Below are positions 51,097 through 59,901 of a DNA stretch of 64,000 bases, one piece after another. The position numbers and the translations under genes were made by a program. The DNA comes from Pseudomonas sp. IAC-BECa141. GTDB lineage: Bacteria; Pseudomonadota; Gammaproteobacteria; Pseudomonadales; Pseudomonadaceae. The DNA lies in contig NZ_CP065410.1 of NCBI RefSeq assembly GCF_020544405.1, positions 2,666,001 to 2,730,000 of the forward strand, in the 5' to 3' direction. Positions within the stretch are counted from its first letter, which is position 1. Every line of letters begins with the position of its first letter. A model generated the notes under the pieces. It saw only the letters and a list, made by a program, of their open reading frames with translations. It was not told the DNA's origin and did no database searches.

Positions 51097-51846
51097 ATGA
51101 GCAACAGACTTGAAGGCAAAATCGCACTGATCACTGGCGGCACCACCGGCATCGGCCTGGCGTCGGCGCAGGAATTCGTCGCCCAGGGCGCGACGGTATT
51201 CATCACCGGCCGTCGTCAGGCCGAGCTGGACAAAGCGGTCGCCGCCATCGGCCCACGGGCCATCGGCATTCAGGGCGATGTGGCAAAACTGGAGGATCTG
51301 GACCGCATCTACAGCGAGATCGCCGCGAAGGCCGGACACCTCGACATCCTGTTCGCCAACGCCGGCGGCGGAGACATGCTGCCGCTGGGCTCGATCACTG
51401 AAGAGCACTTCGACCGGATTTTCGGCGCCAATGTGAAGGGCACGCTGTTTACTGTGCAGAAAGCACTGCCGCTGCTGCGCGATGGCGCTTCGATTCTGCT
51501 GACCTCATCGACCACTTCGGTGCAGGGCACTGAGAATTTCAGCGTCTACAGCGCGAGCAAAGCGGCGGTGCGCAATTTCGCCCGGTCGTGGCTGCTGGAC
51601 CTGAAACCACGGCGCATCCGCGTCAACGCCATCAGCCCTGGCCCGGTGCGCACCCCAGGTCTGGCAGGGCTGGTGCCGGCGGAACACACGCAAGGGTTGT
51701 TTGATCAACTGGCGTCGATCGTGCCGATCGGGCGTCTGGGCGAGCCGAGCGAGATTGCCAAGGCTGCGTTGTTCCTGGCTTCGGATGACAGCAGCTTCGT
51801 CAATGGCATCGAGTTATTTGTCGACGGCGGCACCGCGCAGATCTGA
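51097..51846 (+). CDS. SDR family oxidoreductase
   Basis: A 249-residue classical SDR: '[18 protein letters not shown]', '[14 protein letters not shown]', catalytic Ser in 'ILLTSSTTS', YSASK, and '[13 protein letters not shown]'. The C-terminal '[16 protein letters not shown]' is typical of the FabG-like branch. Divergent from the LysR gene at 50037-50933. Confidence 0.9.
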   Translation: MSNRLEGKIALITGGTTGIGLASAQEFVAQGATVFITGRRQAELDKAVAAIGPRAIGIQGDVAKLEDLDRIYSEIAAKAGHLDILFANAGGGDMLPLGSITEEHFDRIFGANVKGTLFTVQKALPLLRDGASILLTSSTTSVQGTENFSVYSASKAAVRNFARSWLLDLKPRRIRVNAISPGPVRTPGLAGLVPAEHTQGLFDQLASIVPIGRLGEPSEIAKAALFLASDDSSFVNGIELFVDGGTAQI

Positions 51847-51857
51847 TCAGATCTGAG

Positions 51858-52529
51858 TCAAGTCGCTTGATGCCCCGGCACTTGTTCAGTCGAGTGCCGG
51901 GGTTCTTCCGTTTCTTCGTCCGGCGCGTTGTCCCAGATCAAACGCGGATCGAAGCTCATCGCCGAGAGCATGGTGAACACCACCACCAGGCCGAAGAACA
52001 GAATCCCTACGCGCGGTTCGATATCCCCCAGTGCCTGGAATTTCACCAGCGCCGCCACCAGCGCAACCACCAGCACATCGAGCATCGACCAATAGCCGAT
52101 CAGCTCGACGAAGCGGTACAGCTTCGAACGCTCCTTGCGCGCCCAATGGCTGTCCCGTTGCACGGTCACCAGCAGCAAAGTGAGCGCGACGAATTTCACT
52201 CCCGGCACCGCGATGCTGGCGATGAAGATAATCAGGGCGATGTCCCACGCGCCGTGATCCCAGAACTCCAGCACGCCGCTCATGATGGTGCTGTCGGCGC
52301 CGTTGCCGAGCAGGGTGGTGTTCATCACCGGCAGCAGATTGGCCGGCACGTAGAACGCCAGCGCGGCGAACATGTAGGCCCAGGTGCGCGCCAGCGAATT
52401 GCTCTTGCGCCGATGCAGCGGTGCGTCGCAACGCGGGCATTGGTGCGGTTCGCCGGCCATGTCGCAGGCCAGCCCGCAGCTGTGGCACAGGCACAGGTTG
52501 AGTTCGGTTGCCGTCGGTGGGCGTTTCAC
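51858..52529 (-). CDS. PqiA-like membrane protein, second half
   Basis: A 223-residue PqiA-domain protein. An N-terminal zinc ribbon ('CLCHSCGLACDM', 'QCPRCDAPLHRR') is followed by four membrane helices ('YVPANLLPVMNTTLLG', 'FWDHGAWDIALIIFIASIAVPGVKF', 'RFVELIGYWSMLDVLVVALVAALV'). GTG 52529 overlaps the stop of the preceding gene (GTGA). PqiA in E. coli joins both halves in one protein and works with PqiB and PqiC in lipid transport across the envelope; no pqiB or pqiC follows here. Confidence 0.85.
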   Translation of the reverse strand: MKRPPTATELNLCLCHSCGLACDMAGEPHQCPRCDAPLHRRKSNSLARTWAYMFAALAFYVPANLLPVMNTTLLGNGADSTIMSGVLEFWDHGAWDIALIIFIASIAVPGVKFVALTLLLVTVQRDSHWARKERSKLYRFVELIGYWSMLDVLVVALVAALVKFQALGDIEPRVGILFFGLVVVFTMLSAMSFDPRLIWDNAPDEETEEPRHSTEQVPGHQAT

Positions 52530-53122
52530 AGGATGTCCCACAGTTCACGTACGTCGCGCCCGGCGATGCGGATCAGCAACAGGCTGAGCACGGCCAGCGC
52601 AAACAGGCCGATGCCGGGAATCACGTCGAGCATCCCCGCCAGTTTGAACACCGCGACCATGGCGCCGAGCAGGCACACCTCGAGCATGCTCCATGGCCGC
52701 AGCGTTTCCAGCCAGCGCATGCACAGCTTGAACCCCGGCGAACGGCGCGAGGCGAGGGCGAAGCTCAAGACCCAAATCAACAGAACCAGCTGAAAGGCCG
52801 GGGCGATGATGATCGAGATCGCCGCAACCATCGCCATGAAGGTGATCGGCCCCTGACTCAGGGCCAACACTGAATCCCACAGAGTCGCGCTGTTTTTCAG
52901 GCCCTTCATGCTGATGCTCATTACCGGGTAGAAATTGGCGAACAGCCACAGCATCGCCGCCGTGAAACTCAGGGCCAGGCGTTGTTCCACGCTCAGGCCG
53001 TTGTAGCGCTGGAGCACGCCGCCGCAGCGCACGCAGAGAGTCTTCTGGTGCTTGGCCAGCGTGACTTTTTCGTACACGCAGTCGCAATGCTCACAGATGA
53101 TCGGTAGATCGGTGCTGGCCAT
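52526..53122 (-). CDS. PqiA-like membrane protein, first half
   Basis: A 198-residue PqiA-domain protein with a zinc ribbon ('CEHCDCVYEK', 'LCVRCGG') and four helices ('FANFYPVMSISMKG', 'WSMLEVCLLGAMVAVFKL' are PqiA hallmarks). ATG 53122; the ORF's upstream extension is not conserved in character. Its stop overlaps the start of the second half by four bases, so both halves are made together. Confidence 0.85.
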   Translation of the reverse strand: MASTDLPIICEHCDCVYEKVTLAKHQKTLCVRCGGVLQRYNGLSVEQRLALSFTAAMLWLFANFYPVMSISMKGLKNSATLWDSVLALSQGPITFMAMVAAISIIIAPAFQLVLLIWVLSFALASRRSPGFKLCMRWLETLRPWSMLEVCLLGAMVAVFKLAGMLDVIPGIGLFALAVLSLLLIRIAGRDVRELWDIL

Positions 53123-53278
53123 GGGGCGCTCGATGGAGGAGGGCTTGAACCTTTTCACTATAGAAGCGCCGGGGCATTCGGCAACCGGGGCACCACTCGT
53201 CCAAAACGGGGCACTAATCATCACGCGCTTGTTTCACACGTTCAGGTACGCATATCCCGTAGCAGAAAGGAGAGCCCC

Positions 53279-53581
53279 ATGGAAATCGAGGAAGATGCAC
53301 CCGGCAACCGCTCGCAACAGGCCGTGACCCGCACCACCGACAATGAAACCGGCCATGATCCCCGCAAGGATGAATCGCCAGTCCCATTGCCGCCGGACGA
53401 TGAAGCGCCATTGGAGGAAGACATGAGCGATGTGGCCGCCACCGATTCAGTGGCGGTTGAACATCCACACGACGGCAACCGCTCAGCAAGCGCCAACGCC
53501 GACCCGCAGAGCCCCGCCAAGGATGATGAAGACAGAGAAGCGCGTGGCCTGCCGGCGAGCGACCCGGAGTCGGGCGCCTGA
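53279..53581 (+). CDS. Acidic disordered hypothetical protein
   Basis: A 100-residue, strongly acidic protein rich in D, E, P and S (e.g. DDEAPLEEDMSDVAATD), with no signal or membrane segment; it is probably unstructured. ATG 53279 follows a strong AAAGGAG ribosome site, so it is likely a real gene. No family recognised. Confidence 0.6.
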   Translation: MEIEEDAPGNRSQQAVTRTTDNETGHDPRKDESPVPLPPDDEAPLEEDMSDVAATDSVAVEHPHDGNRSASANADPQSPAKDDEDREARGLPASDPESGA

Positions 53582-53592
53582 CTGCGCGACGG

Positions 53593-53711
53593 AGGTCGGC
53601 AAGGTACTGCAGAATCTCCGGGCCAACGGTCAGCACCTCACCGTTGTCCAGCATCAGCGCGGCCAGATAGCCCTTCGGATTGACCTGGCGAAGATCGTGG
53701 CGTTCAGAAGC
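53593..53711 (-). pseudogene. Remnant of a glutathione S-transferase gene
   Basis: A minus-strand frame encodes about 38 residues including 'VNPKGYLAALMLDNGEVLTVGPEILQYLADL', which matches the cis-Pro/Glu-Ser glutathione-binding region of GSTs (VNPKGxVPALxLDDGxxLTEGxAIxQYLAD). A stop lies just before it, and the frame after 'YLADL' shows no GST character. Neither end of the gene remains. Confidence 0.6.
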
Positions 53712-53870
53712 TGGCTTTCACAGGTGCTGGCCCAACCCTTTGTATGACCGTGTATCCATCTCGCCGCCATACACAATCGGGTAACAAATCCCGTCCTCAG
53801 GACACATCCCGCGTACATGCCTCGCCCAAAGTAGGTGCCAACACATCACTACTTCCAAGAGGGCAACACC

Positions 53871-54296
53871 ATGCGCCGTACACTTCTGATGACCGCTGCC
53901 GCCGTACTTGTTTCGATGACCGGCCTTGTCCACGCGGCTGACACCCAATCCGCCGCCCCGGCGAAAAGCTGGCAGCAGGGCCTGAGCCGTACCGATCTGG
54001 TGCATCAGGACCTGGGCGCTGCGGATCGCGAGGTGATTCAGGCTCGCGTTGATTTCGAACCGGGCGTCACGTCGCCCAACCATGCGCATCCGGGTGTGGA
54101 AGTGGCTTACGTGATCAGCGGCACGTTCGAGTACCGGCTCGAAGGGCAGGCGCCGGTGACGCTCAAGGCGGGGGATTCGCTGTTCATCCCGGCGGGTGTG
54201 GCGCATATCGCCAGGAATGTCGGCAACGACAAAGGTTCGGAGCTGGCGACGTATATCGTCAAGAAGGGCGAGCCCTTGTTGATTCTCAAGCAGTAA
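53871..54296 (+). CDS. Exported cupin domain protein
   Basis: A 141-residue protein with a signal peptide (LLMTAAAVLVSMTGLVHA) and one cupin domain: motif 1 'SPNHAHPGVEVAYVISGTFEYRL' (two His and a Glu as metal ligands) and motif 2 'LFIPAGVAHIARNVG' (third His). It would be a small periplasmic metal-binding cupin; no substrate can be named. A ribosome site (AGAGGG) precedes ATG 53871, and a strong terminator follows. Confidence 0.87.
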   Translation: MRRTLLMTAAAVLVSMTGLVHAADTQSAAPAKSWQQGLSRTDLVHQDLGAADREVIQARVDFEPGVTSPNHAHPGVEVAYVISGTFEYRLEGQAPVTLKAGDSLFIPAGVAHIARNVGNDKGSELATYIVKKGEPLLILKQ

Positions 54297-54310
54297 CGGT
54301 CGCCGAAACG

Positions 54311-54340
54311 AAAAGGCCTGCCGATCTGGCAGGCCTTTTT
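54311..54340. terminator. Bidirectional rho-independent terminator
   Basis: Arms AAAAGGCCTGCC and GGCAGGCCTTTT around GATCT, with A and T runs on either side; it separates the cupin gene (+) from the convergent ene-reductase gene (-). Confidence 0.9.
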
Positions 54341-54359
54341 GCGTCCGCCGTTCAGCGTA

Positions 54360-55474
54360 TCAGTGGGCGTGCACCGGGTAGTCGGTATAGCCACGCTGAT
54401 CGCCGCCAAAGAACGTGCTCGGGTCCGGTGTGTTGAGCGCCAAGCCTTCGCGGATTCGCCGAGGCAGATCGGGGTTGGCCAGGAACGGTCGGCCGAACGC
54501 GATGATGTCGGCGCGACCGTCGGCCAGGGCCTGTTCCGCCGACTCGGGGTCGTAGCCGCCGGCGATCATCAACACGCCACCCCACGCATCACGCAACTGA
54601 GCGATGATCGCGTCCCAGCGCGGGTCGAAATTCTCGTCCTTGACGGTGCCGACCACGGCCGGCTCGACCAGATGCAGATAGGCCAGTTTCCAGCGGTTCA
54701 ACGAGCGCACGATGTAGCCGAATGTGGCTTGCGGCGATTCATCGCCCATGCCCATGAAACGGCCCATGGGCGTCAGGCGCACGCCGACGCGGTCAGCGCC
54801 GACTTCGTCGACCACCGCCGCCACCACTTCCAGCAACAGACGCGCGCGGTTTTCCAGGGTGCCGCCATAACCGTCAGTGCGCTGGTTGCTGTTGCTGTTG
54901 ATGAACTGGTCCAGCAGATAGCCGTTGCCGGCGTGAATTTCCACGCCATCCATCCCGGCGTTCAGCGCATTGCGTGCGGCGCGGCGGTAGTCGTTGATGA
55001 TGTCGGCGATTTCCGAAACCTGCAGTGCGCGCGGCACTGGCACGTCACCCCAGACACCATTGCCCTCGGCATCGACGATGAAAGTCTTGCCCGGTACGGG
55101 CAATGCGCTGGGGCCACCGGCAGCGCGTTGTCCGGTTGAAAGCTTGGGTGCGATACCCGGCCCACATGCCACAGTTGCATGAAGATCAACCCGCCGGCCT
55201 CGTGTACCTGACGGCTGACTTCACGCCAGGCTTGCACCTGTTCATTGCTGTAGATGCCAGGCGTCCACGCATAACCCTGACCCTGACGGGAAATCTGCGT
55301 CGCCTCGGTAATGATCAGCGCGGCACTCGCTCGCTGGCGGTAGTACTCGGCGTTCATGGCTGTCGGAATATCGCCCGGCTGCCCGGCACGGGAGCGCGTC
55401 AACGGCGCCATCGCCACCCGGTGGGGAAGTGTGTAGGGGCCGAGGGCGATGGGGCGGAACAGATGCTGCGTCAT
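54360..55474 (-). pseudogene. Old Yellow Enzyme family ene-reductase, one frameshift
   Basis: An FMN-dependent alkene reductase of the NemA/XenB-like type. From ATG 55474 it reads 'MTQHLFRPIALGPYTLPHRVAMAPLTRSRA' and on to 'HPSFQPDNALPVAP'; the sense then continues one frame away as 'SALPVPGKTFIVDAEG' to the end ('TFFGGDQRGYTDYPVHAH'). The break is a missing base in a G run at 55110-55113. The catalytic His and Asn are present ('MDGVEIHAGNGYLLDQFINSNSNQRTD' region), so the gene is otherwise intact; a sequencing error is possible. Confidence 0.88.
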
Positions 55475-55623
55475 GGGTGTTCTCCAGTCTTCGAAATGGG
55501 TCGGCAGGGCGGTGTCGGACATTGGCTCCGGCACCGGATGGCCCTACGTTAAGCGGCTGTCCGGCGCTTGATAATCCACCCGCGACGCCACGCTGCATTG
55601 CGTGAAATGCAACAGGGCGCGAC

Positions 55624-57861
55624 TCAGGAAGGCTGTTGCGAGCGGGTCAGAGGGAGGTTCAACCAGCGCCGTCCGGTGGCGTTCGCCACGGCGTTGCCGA
55701 TGGCTGCCGCCATGGGGCCCTGAACGATTTCGGCGGCCCCCAGAAACGGTTGTCCCGGCTGGTCGAGCAGGTGAACGTCGACCTTCCTGGGGACTTGCGA
55801 GAAGCGCAGGATCGGGTAGCCGCTCCAGTCGTAGCTGCGGATGCCGCCGGCGTCATAGGCGACCTTTTCATACAGCGTCCAACTGGTGGACTGAACGATC
55901 CCGCCCTCGACCTGGTTGCGCAGGCCATCGGGACTGACGATCTGCCCCACGTCCACCGCTGTGACGACGTGATCGATCTGCACTTCGCCGGTCTGCGGAT
56001 GCACTTGCAGGCGCACGGCGATGGCGCAGTAGCCCATGATGTTTTTGTAGCGCGCGAACGCAAAGCCAATGCCCGCGCCGGGTTCGCTGCTTTTTTGTGG
56101 CCAGCCGACGGCATCGCGAACTTGCTCGACAACGGCCCTTGCCCGGGGATCGGTCAGGTGCGCCAGGCGCAGGGCAACCGGATCAACTCCTGCCTTGGCG
56201 GCCATCTCGTCGATACAGGCTTCGATGGCGAAGACGTTGATGTGCGCCCCCAGCGAGCGCATGGCAGAAGTGCGGAACGGCATCTCGGTAACGAAGTTCA
56301 TGTCGATCCGCGAGGAGGCTACGGTGTACAGCGGCACGGCGTTGCGATCGCCATCGCCTTCGGGCTGAGCGATCGGCACCGAGGGTGCGGAGGTGAACGG
56401 ACGGGCCAGCAGGCGTGCGGGCAGCAAGCGCCCGGCGTTGACGATGCGTTCGTTGTGCGGCGTGGTCCACAGCTCATAGTTCCAGTCTTGCAGACGGCCC
56501 TGGGCGTCGAGGCTGGCTTGCACTTCGGTGACCATCGCCGAGCTGTAGGGCTCCCAGAGGTTTTCCTGCTCGCGCATCCATTGCACCCGCACCGGCGTGC
56601 CCGGCACGCGCATGGCAATCAACGCGGCGTCAGCCGCTGCATCGTCTGCGCCGTTGTGGCCGTAACAGCCGGAACCTTCGGTGTGGATGCAGCGCACGCG
56701 CTCGGGTGGCAGCCGCAGCATTTCGGCGATCCCGGCACGCAGCGGATACACGCCCTGGGTGTGGGTCCAGACGGTGAGGGCACCGTCCTTGAACCAGGCC
56801 ACGGCGCAGGACGGTCCGATGGAGCCATGCATCAGATATTGCTTGGTCACCCGGGCGCGATATTCGATGTCGGTCGCGCCCTGGGACGTACCTTCATGGC
56901 TGATCGGATAACGCCGTGATGGCAGGCGTTTGAGCAAGGTGTGGATGTCCCGCGATTCGGGAATCGCCTGTCCGCCGCTCCAGCGCGCTGAAGCGTATCC
57001 GTGGCGCATGGCTTTGATCGCTTGCCATTCGTCCCGCGCCACCACGGCCAGGTAATTGCCGTCGCGAATCACCTGCACCACGCCGGACAGCGCCTGGATC
57101 GATTCAATATCGATGGTTTCCAGCGTGCTGCCGGGACGCGGCGGGCGGATGACCCGGGCGTGGAGCATGCCCGGCAGGCGAATGTCCTGCACGAAGGCGG
57201 CGCCGCCGCTGACTTTACCCGGAATATCCAGGCGGGGCAGCGAATGGCCGATGAGCTTGAATGAGCTCGGCGGCATCGAGGGCGATTCGGATTTTGCATA
57301 GCGGTGCAGATCGACATGCTGGACCGCATCGGCGTAGGACATACGCTGCCCGGTCGGACCGAGAATGAAACCGTCCCGAGTCGTCAGCAGTGCCGGCGCA
57401 ACGTTCCAGCTGCGCCCGGCCGATTCCAGCAGCATCTCGCGCACCTGTGCCGCCGCGTTGAACAACGCGGTGCCACTGTCGAAAATCGTGTGGCTGCCGG
57501 CGGTGTAGCCTTCGTTCGGTGTCAGTGCGGTGTCGGCGGTGAGCAGGTTGATTGCTGTCGGCGAGACCTCAAGGCGTTCAGCGGCAATTTGCAGCAACGC
57601 GGTTTTGACTCCGGTGCCCAGTTCGACCTTGCCGGTGTAGACGGTGATGCCGTCAGCGCCGACGCGAATCCAGGCATCGAGCCAAGGGTTGGTGCGCAGG
57701 CTGCCGGGCAGGTCCGGCGCCAGCACGACTGTGCCCAGGGTATCGACTTCGGTGTCGGCCAGGGCGCGGCGCGCGACCGGCACCAGAGCAAACGCCACCA
57801 GCAGGGCGCCCCCGCGCAGGAACGCACGGCGACTGTGATCGACCTCGTTGATTGTCGTCAT
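55624..57861 (-). CDS. Molybdopterin-binding xanthine dehydrogenase-family subunit (IorB-like), Tat-exported
   Basis: A 745-residue large subunit of a xanthine dehydrogenase-type enzyme resembling isoquinoline 1-oxidoreductase beta and periplasmic aldehyde dehydrogenases. A Tat signal (HSRRAFLRGGALLVAFAL) begins it; 'HTEGSGCYGHNGADDAAADA' and 'FRTSAMRSLGAHINVFAIEACIDEMA' are molybdopterin-binding regions, and 'LGAAEIVQGPMAAAIGNAVANA' has the catalytic Glu position. Start ATG overlaps the Fe-S subunit's stop. Acts in the periplasm, passing electrons through the Fe-S subunit to cytochrome c. Confidence 0.9.
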   Translation of the reverse strand: MTTINEVDHSRRAFLRGGALLVAFALVPVARRALADTEVDTLGTVVLAPDLPGSLRTNPWLDAWIRVGADGITVYTGKVELGTGVKTALLQIAAERLEVSPTAINLLTADTALTPNEGYTAGSHTIFDSGTALFNAAAQVREMLLESAGRSWNVAPALLTTRDGFILGPTGQRMSYADAVQHVDLHRYAKSESPSMPPSSFKLIGHSLPRLDIPGKVSGGAAFVQDIRLPGMLHARVIRPPRPGSTLETIDIESIQALSGVVQVIRDGNYLAVVARDEWQAIKAMRHGYASARWSGGQAIPESRDIHTLLKRLPSRRYPISHEGTSQGATDIEYRARVTKQYLMHGSIGPSCAVAWFKDGALTVWTHTQGVYPLRAGIAEMLRLPPERVRCIHTEGSGCYGHNGADDAAADAALIAMRVPGTPVRVQWMREQENLWEPYSSAMVTEVQASLDAQGRLQDWNYELWTTPHNERIVNAGRLLPARLLARPFTSAPSVPIAQPEGDGDRNAVPLYTVASSRIDMNFVTEMPFRTSAMRSLGAHINVFAIEACIDEMAAKAGVDPVALRLAHLTDPRARAVVEQVRDAVGWPQKSSEPGAGIGFAFARYKNIMGYCAIAVRLQVHPQTGEVQIDHVVTAVDVGQIVSPDGLRNQVEGGIVQSTSWTLYEKVAYDAGGIRSYDWSGYPILRFSQVPRKVDVHLLDQPGQPFLGAAEIVQGPMAAAIGNAVANATGRRWLNLPLTRSQQPS

Positions 57862-58331
57862 AGCGCGCTCCCGTTCTGCCGGGCGACAAGGCTGATCGCC
57901 TCGATGATGCGCAAGTGTGTGCCGCAGCGGCACAGGTTGCCTGCCATGTGTTCGCGAATGGTCTGCTCGTCGGGATGCGGATTGCTTTCGAGCAGTGACT
58001 GCGCACGCATCAACATGCCGGCGATGCAGTAACCGCATTGAGCGGCCTGTTTATCGATGAACGCTTGTTGCAGAGAACCGGGGCGTTCGGCGGTTCCCAG
58101 GCTTTCGACCGTCCGAACCTTTTTGCCCTCGAGACCGGCGCAGGGTGTCAGGCAGGCAAACACCGGTTTGTCATCGACGATGACGGTGCAGGCGCCGCAT
58201 TGGCCCAGGCCACACCCATACTTGGCGCCGTTCAGGCCCAGGTGATTGCGCAGCGCATAGAGCAGCGGCATGTCGGGTTCCAGCTCGAGAGCCTGGGAGG
58301 ATCCGTTGACGTTGAGGGTGATCTGAGTCAT
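57858..58331 (-). CDS. (2Fe-2S) iron-sulfur subunit (IorA-like)
   Basis: A 157-residue Fe-S subunit with a plant-type cluster ('GAKYGCGLGQCGACTVIVDDKPVFACLTP') and a second C-terminal cluster ('QCGYCIAGMLMRA', 'GNLCRCGTHLRI'), the standard two-cluster pattern of small subunits in this family. It has no signal and is presumably exported piggyback with the Tat-signal large subunit. Coupled to both neighbours by ATGA overlaps. Confidence 0.92.
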   Translation of the reverse strand: MTQITLNVNGSSQALELEPDMPLLYALRNHLGLNGAKYGCGLGQCGACTVIVDDKPVFACLTPCAGLEGKKVRTVESLGTAERPGSLQQAFIDKQAAQCGYCIAGMLMRAQSLLESNPHPDEQTIREHMAGNLCRCGTHLRIIEAISLVARQNGSAL

Positions 58332-59593
58332 TTCGTCTCCTGACGTAGCGCTTGGAGGGTGGCAGGAAGGTCGGTCCAGGGTTGCTCGGCGTTGGCTTGA
58401 TGGCGCAGCCAGGTCGCCAGAACAGTGAGTTGGGCGTTGTCGAGACTGGCGGCGAACGAGGGCATCACCGGGCCCGGATGGCCGGGTTCTGCCGGGATGC
58501 CTTCGAGTACGGTTTTCAAAAAGTTGCGCGGGCTGGCGGCTTGCAACGCCGAGGTTCGATCCAGTGCCGGACGACCGTCGATTTCACGCATCGGCGCGCC
58601 TTGGGCATGGCAGCCGGCGCAGGCGCTGGCGAACAGCAGCGCGCCAGAGGAGCGATCCGCAGGTTCCGTGCTGGCGCTGACGTTCGGAATCTCGTTGATT
58701 GCAGTTTTCGCCGGCAGACTCAGCAAGTATTCGGCAATCGCCTGGGCATCTTCCGCGGGCAGGCGCGCCAGACCGAGGCTGACCGGGCGCATCGGGCCCG
58801 CCGCCGTGCCGTGTCCGTCGACCACGTCGCCCCGCAGGTAACTCACCAGTTGCTCGCTGCTCCACGGGTTTGCCCGGTGCGCCATGCCCAGCAGTGACGG
58901 CGCATCCCAGCCATCCACGCTGCCACCGGCCAGGCTTTCGCCGGACTTCTCGGCACCGATCATATTCAACGGCGAATGACAGCCCGCGCAGTGACCCGGA
59001 CCTTCGACCAGGTAACGCCCGCGATTCCACGCCTGCGATTGCTGCGCTACCGGCGGCAATGGCTTCGCGTGCAGGAACAGCAGGTTCCAGAACGACACCA
59101 ATGGCCGGATGTTCATCGGGAAGTTCATGCGGTTCTGTTGTGGCGGCGAGTCCACGGCGGGGCCGCTCATCAGGTACGCATAGGCGTCGGCGATGTCGTC
59201 CTGGCTCATGCGCCGGTAATGAACGTAAGGGAAGGCCGGGTACAGGAAGTGGCCGTCGCGCGAGATGCCTTCACGCATCGCCCGCTCAAAGGCCGGCAAC
59301 GACCACTGGCCGATGCCGGTCTGTGGATCCGGGGTGATGTTGGTGCTGTAGAGGGTACCGAACGGTGTCACCAGCGGCAGTCCGCCGGCCAGGTATTGGC
59401 CGCCGGGCCGCGTATGACACACCGCGCAGTCGCCCGCCTCGACGACGCGCGCGCCGCGTTGCAGTTGGGCGGAGTCGAAGGTTTGCGGACGCTCGACCGG
59501 CGCGATTGCCGGACGCCACATCAGCGCCAGGGCCGCGATTGCACCGATCGACGCGAGGGCTGCCGCGCTGATCCACAGCGCTCTGGATCTCAT
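58328..59593 (-). CDS. Triheme c-type cytochrome of the molybdenum hydroxylase operon
   Basis: A 421-residue protein with an N-terminal membrane anchor/signal (ALWISAAALASIGAIAALALM) and three C-x-x-C-H sites: CAVCH, CAGCH and CAGCH. This is the membrane-bound cytochrome subunit that takes electrons from periplasmic aldehyde- or nicotinate-type dehydrogenases. Start choice is uncertain among ATGs at 59593, 59608 and 59614; none has a strong ribosome site. It is first in the operon, and its stop overlaps the Fe-S subunit start. Confidence 0.87.
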   Translation of the reverse strand: MRSRALWISAAALASIGAIAALALMWRPAIAPVERPQTFDSAQLQRGARVVEAGDCAVCHTRPGGQYLAGGLPLVTPFGTLYSTNITPDPQTGIGQWSLPAFERAMREGISRDGHFLYPAFPYVHYRRMSQDDIADAYAYLMSGPAVDSPPQQNRMNFPMNIRPLVSFWNLLFLHAKPLPPVAQQSQAWNRGRYLVEGPGHCAGCHSPLNMIGAEKSGESLAGGSVDGWDAPSLLGMAHRANPWSSEQLVSYLRGDVVDGHGTAAGPMRPVSLGLARLPAEDAQAIAEYLLSLPAKTAINEIPNVSASTEPADRSSGALLFASACAGCHAQGAPMREIDGRPALDRTSALQAASPRNFLKTVLEGIPAEPGHPGPVMPSFAASLDNAQLTVLATWLRHQANAEQPWTDLPATLQALRQETK

Positions 59594-59705
59594 GAAGTGG
59601 CCGTTCATGAGCATTTGCCCAAGAGGCACGCGGTGGGCGTGAAGGACGGATTCGGCATCTCGACAACTCCTTGAAAGAGCGGGAAAGGGCGCCGATGCAA
59701 AGCCC

Positions 59706-59814
59706 TGCGCCAAGTGCCCAAGGGTAGAGAAGGTGCATCCGTCCGAGTATTGCCAGACCGCGCAATAGCACGTTGCGCCAAGTGCAACGCCTGGGGACCG
59801 TTGCACTTGGCGCA
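59706..59814. promoter_or_regulatory. Three-site inverted/direct repeat in divergent promoter region
   Basis: TGCGCCAAGTGCAACG (59774-59789) and its exact complement (59799-59814) form 16-bp arms around a 9-base spacer. A third copy of TGCGCCAAGTGC lies at 59706-59717 in direct orientation, 68 bases upstream. The sites are placed between the cytochrome/molybdoenzyme operon (-) and the MFS gene (+), so a regulator, perhaps the LysR at 61202, likely binds here. Confidence 0.75.
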
Positions 59815-59901
59815 TCACTCAATTGCCCGGCAGATGGATACTCGAATGCCGGCGCAGCCCCTAGCCTTGGCGTCACTTTCCAAACTCATCGAGGTGTCAT
59901 C

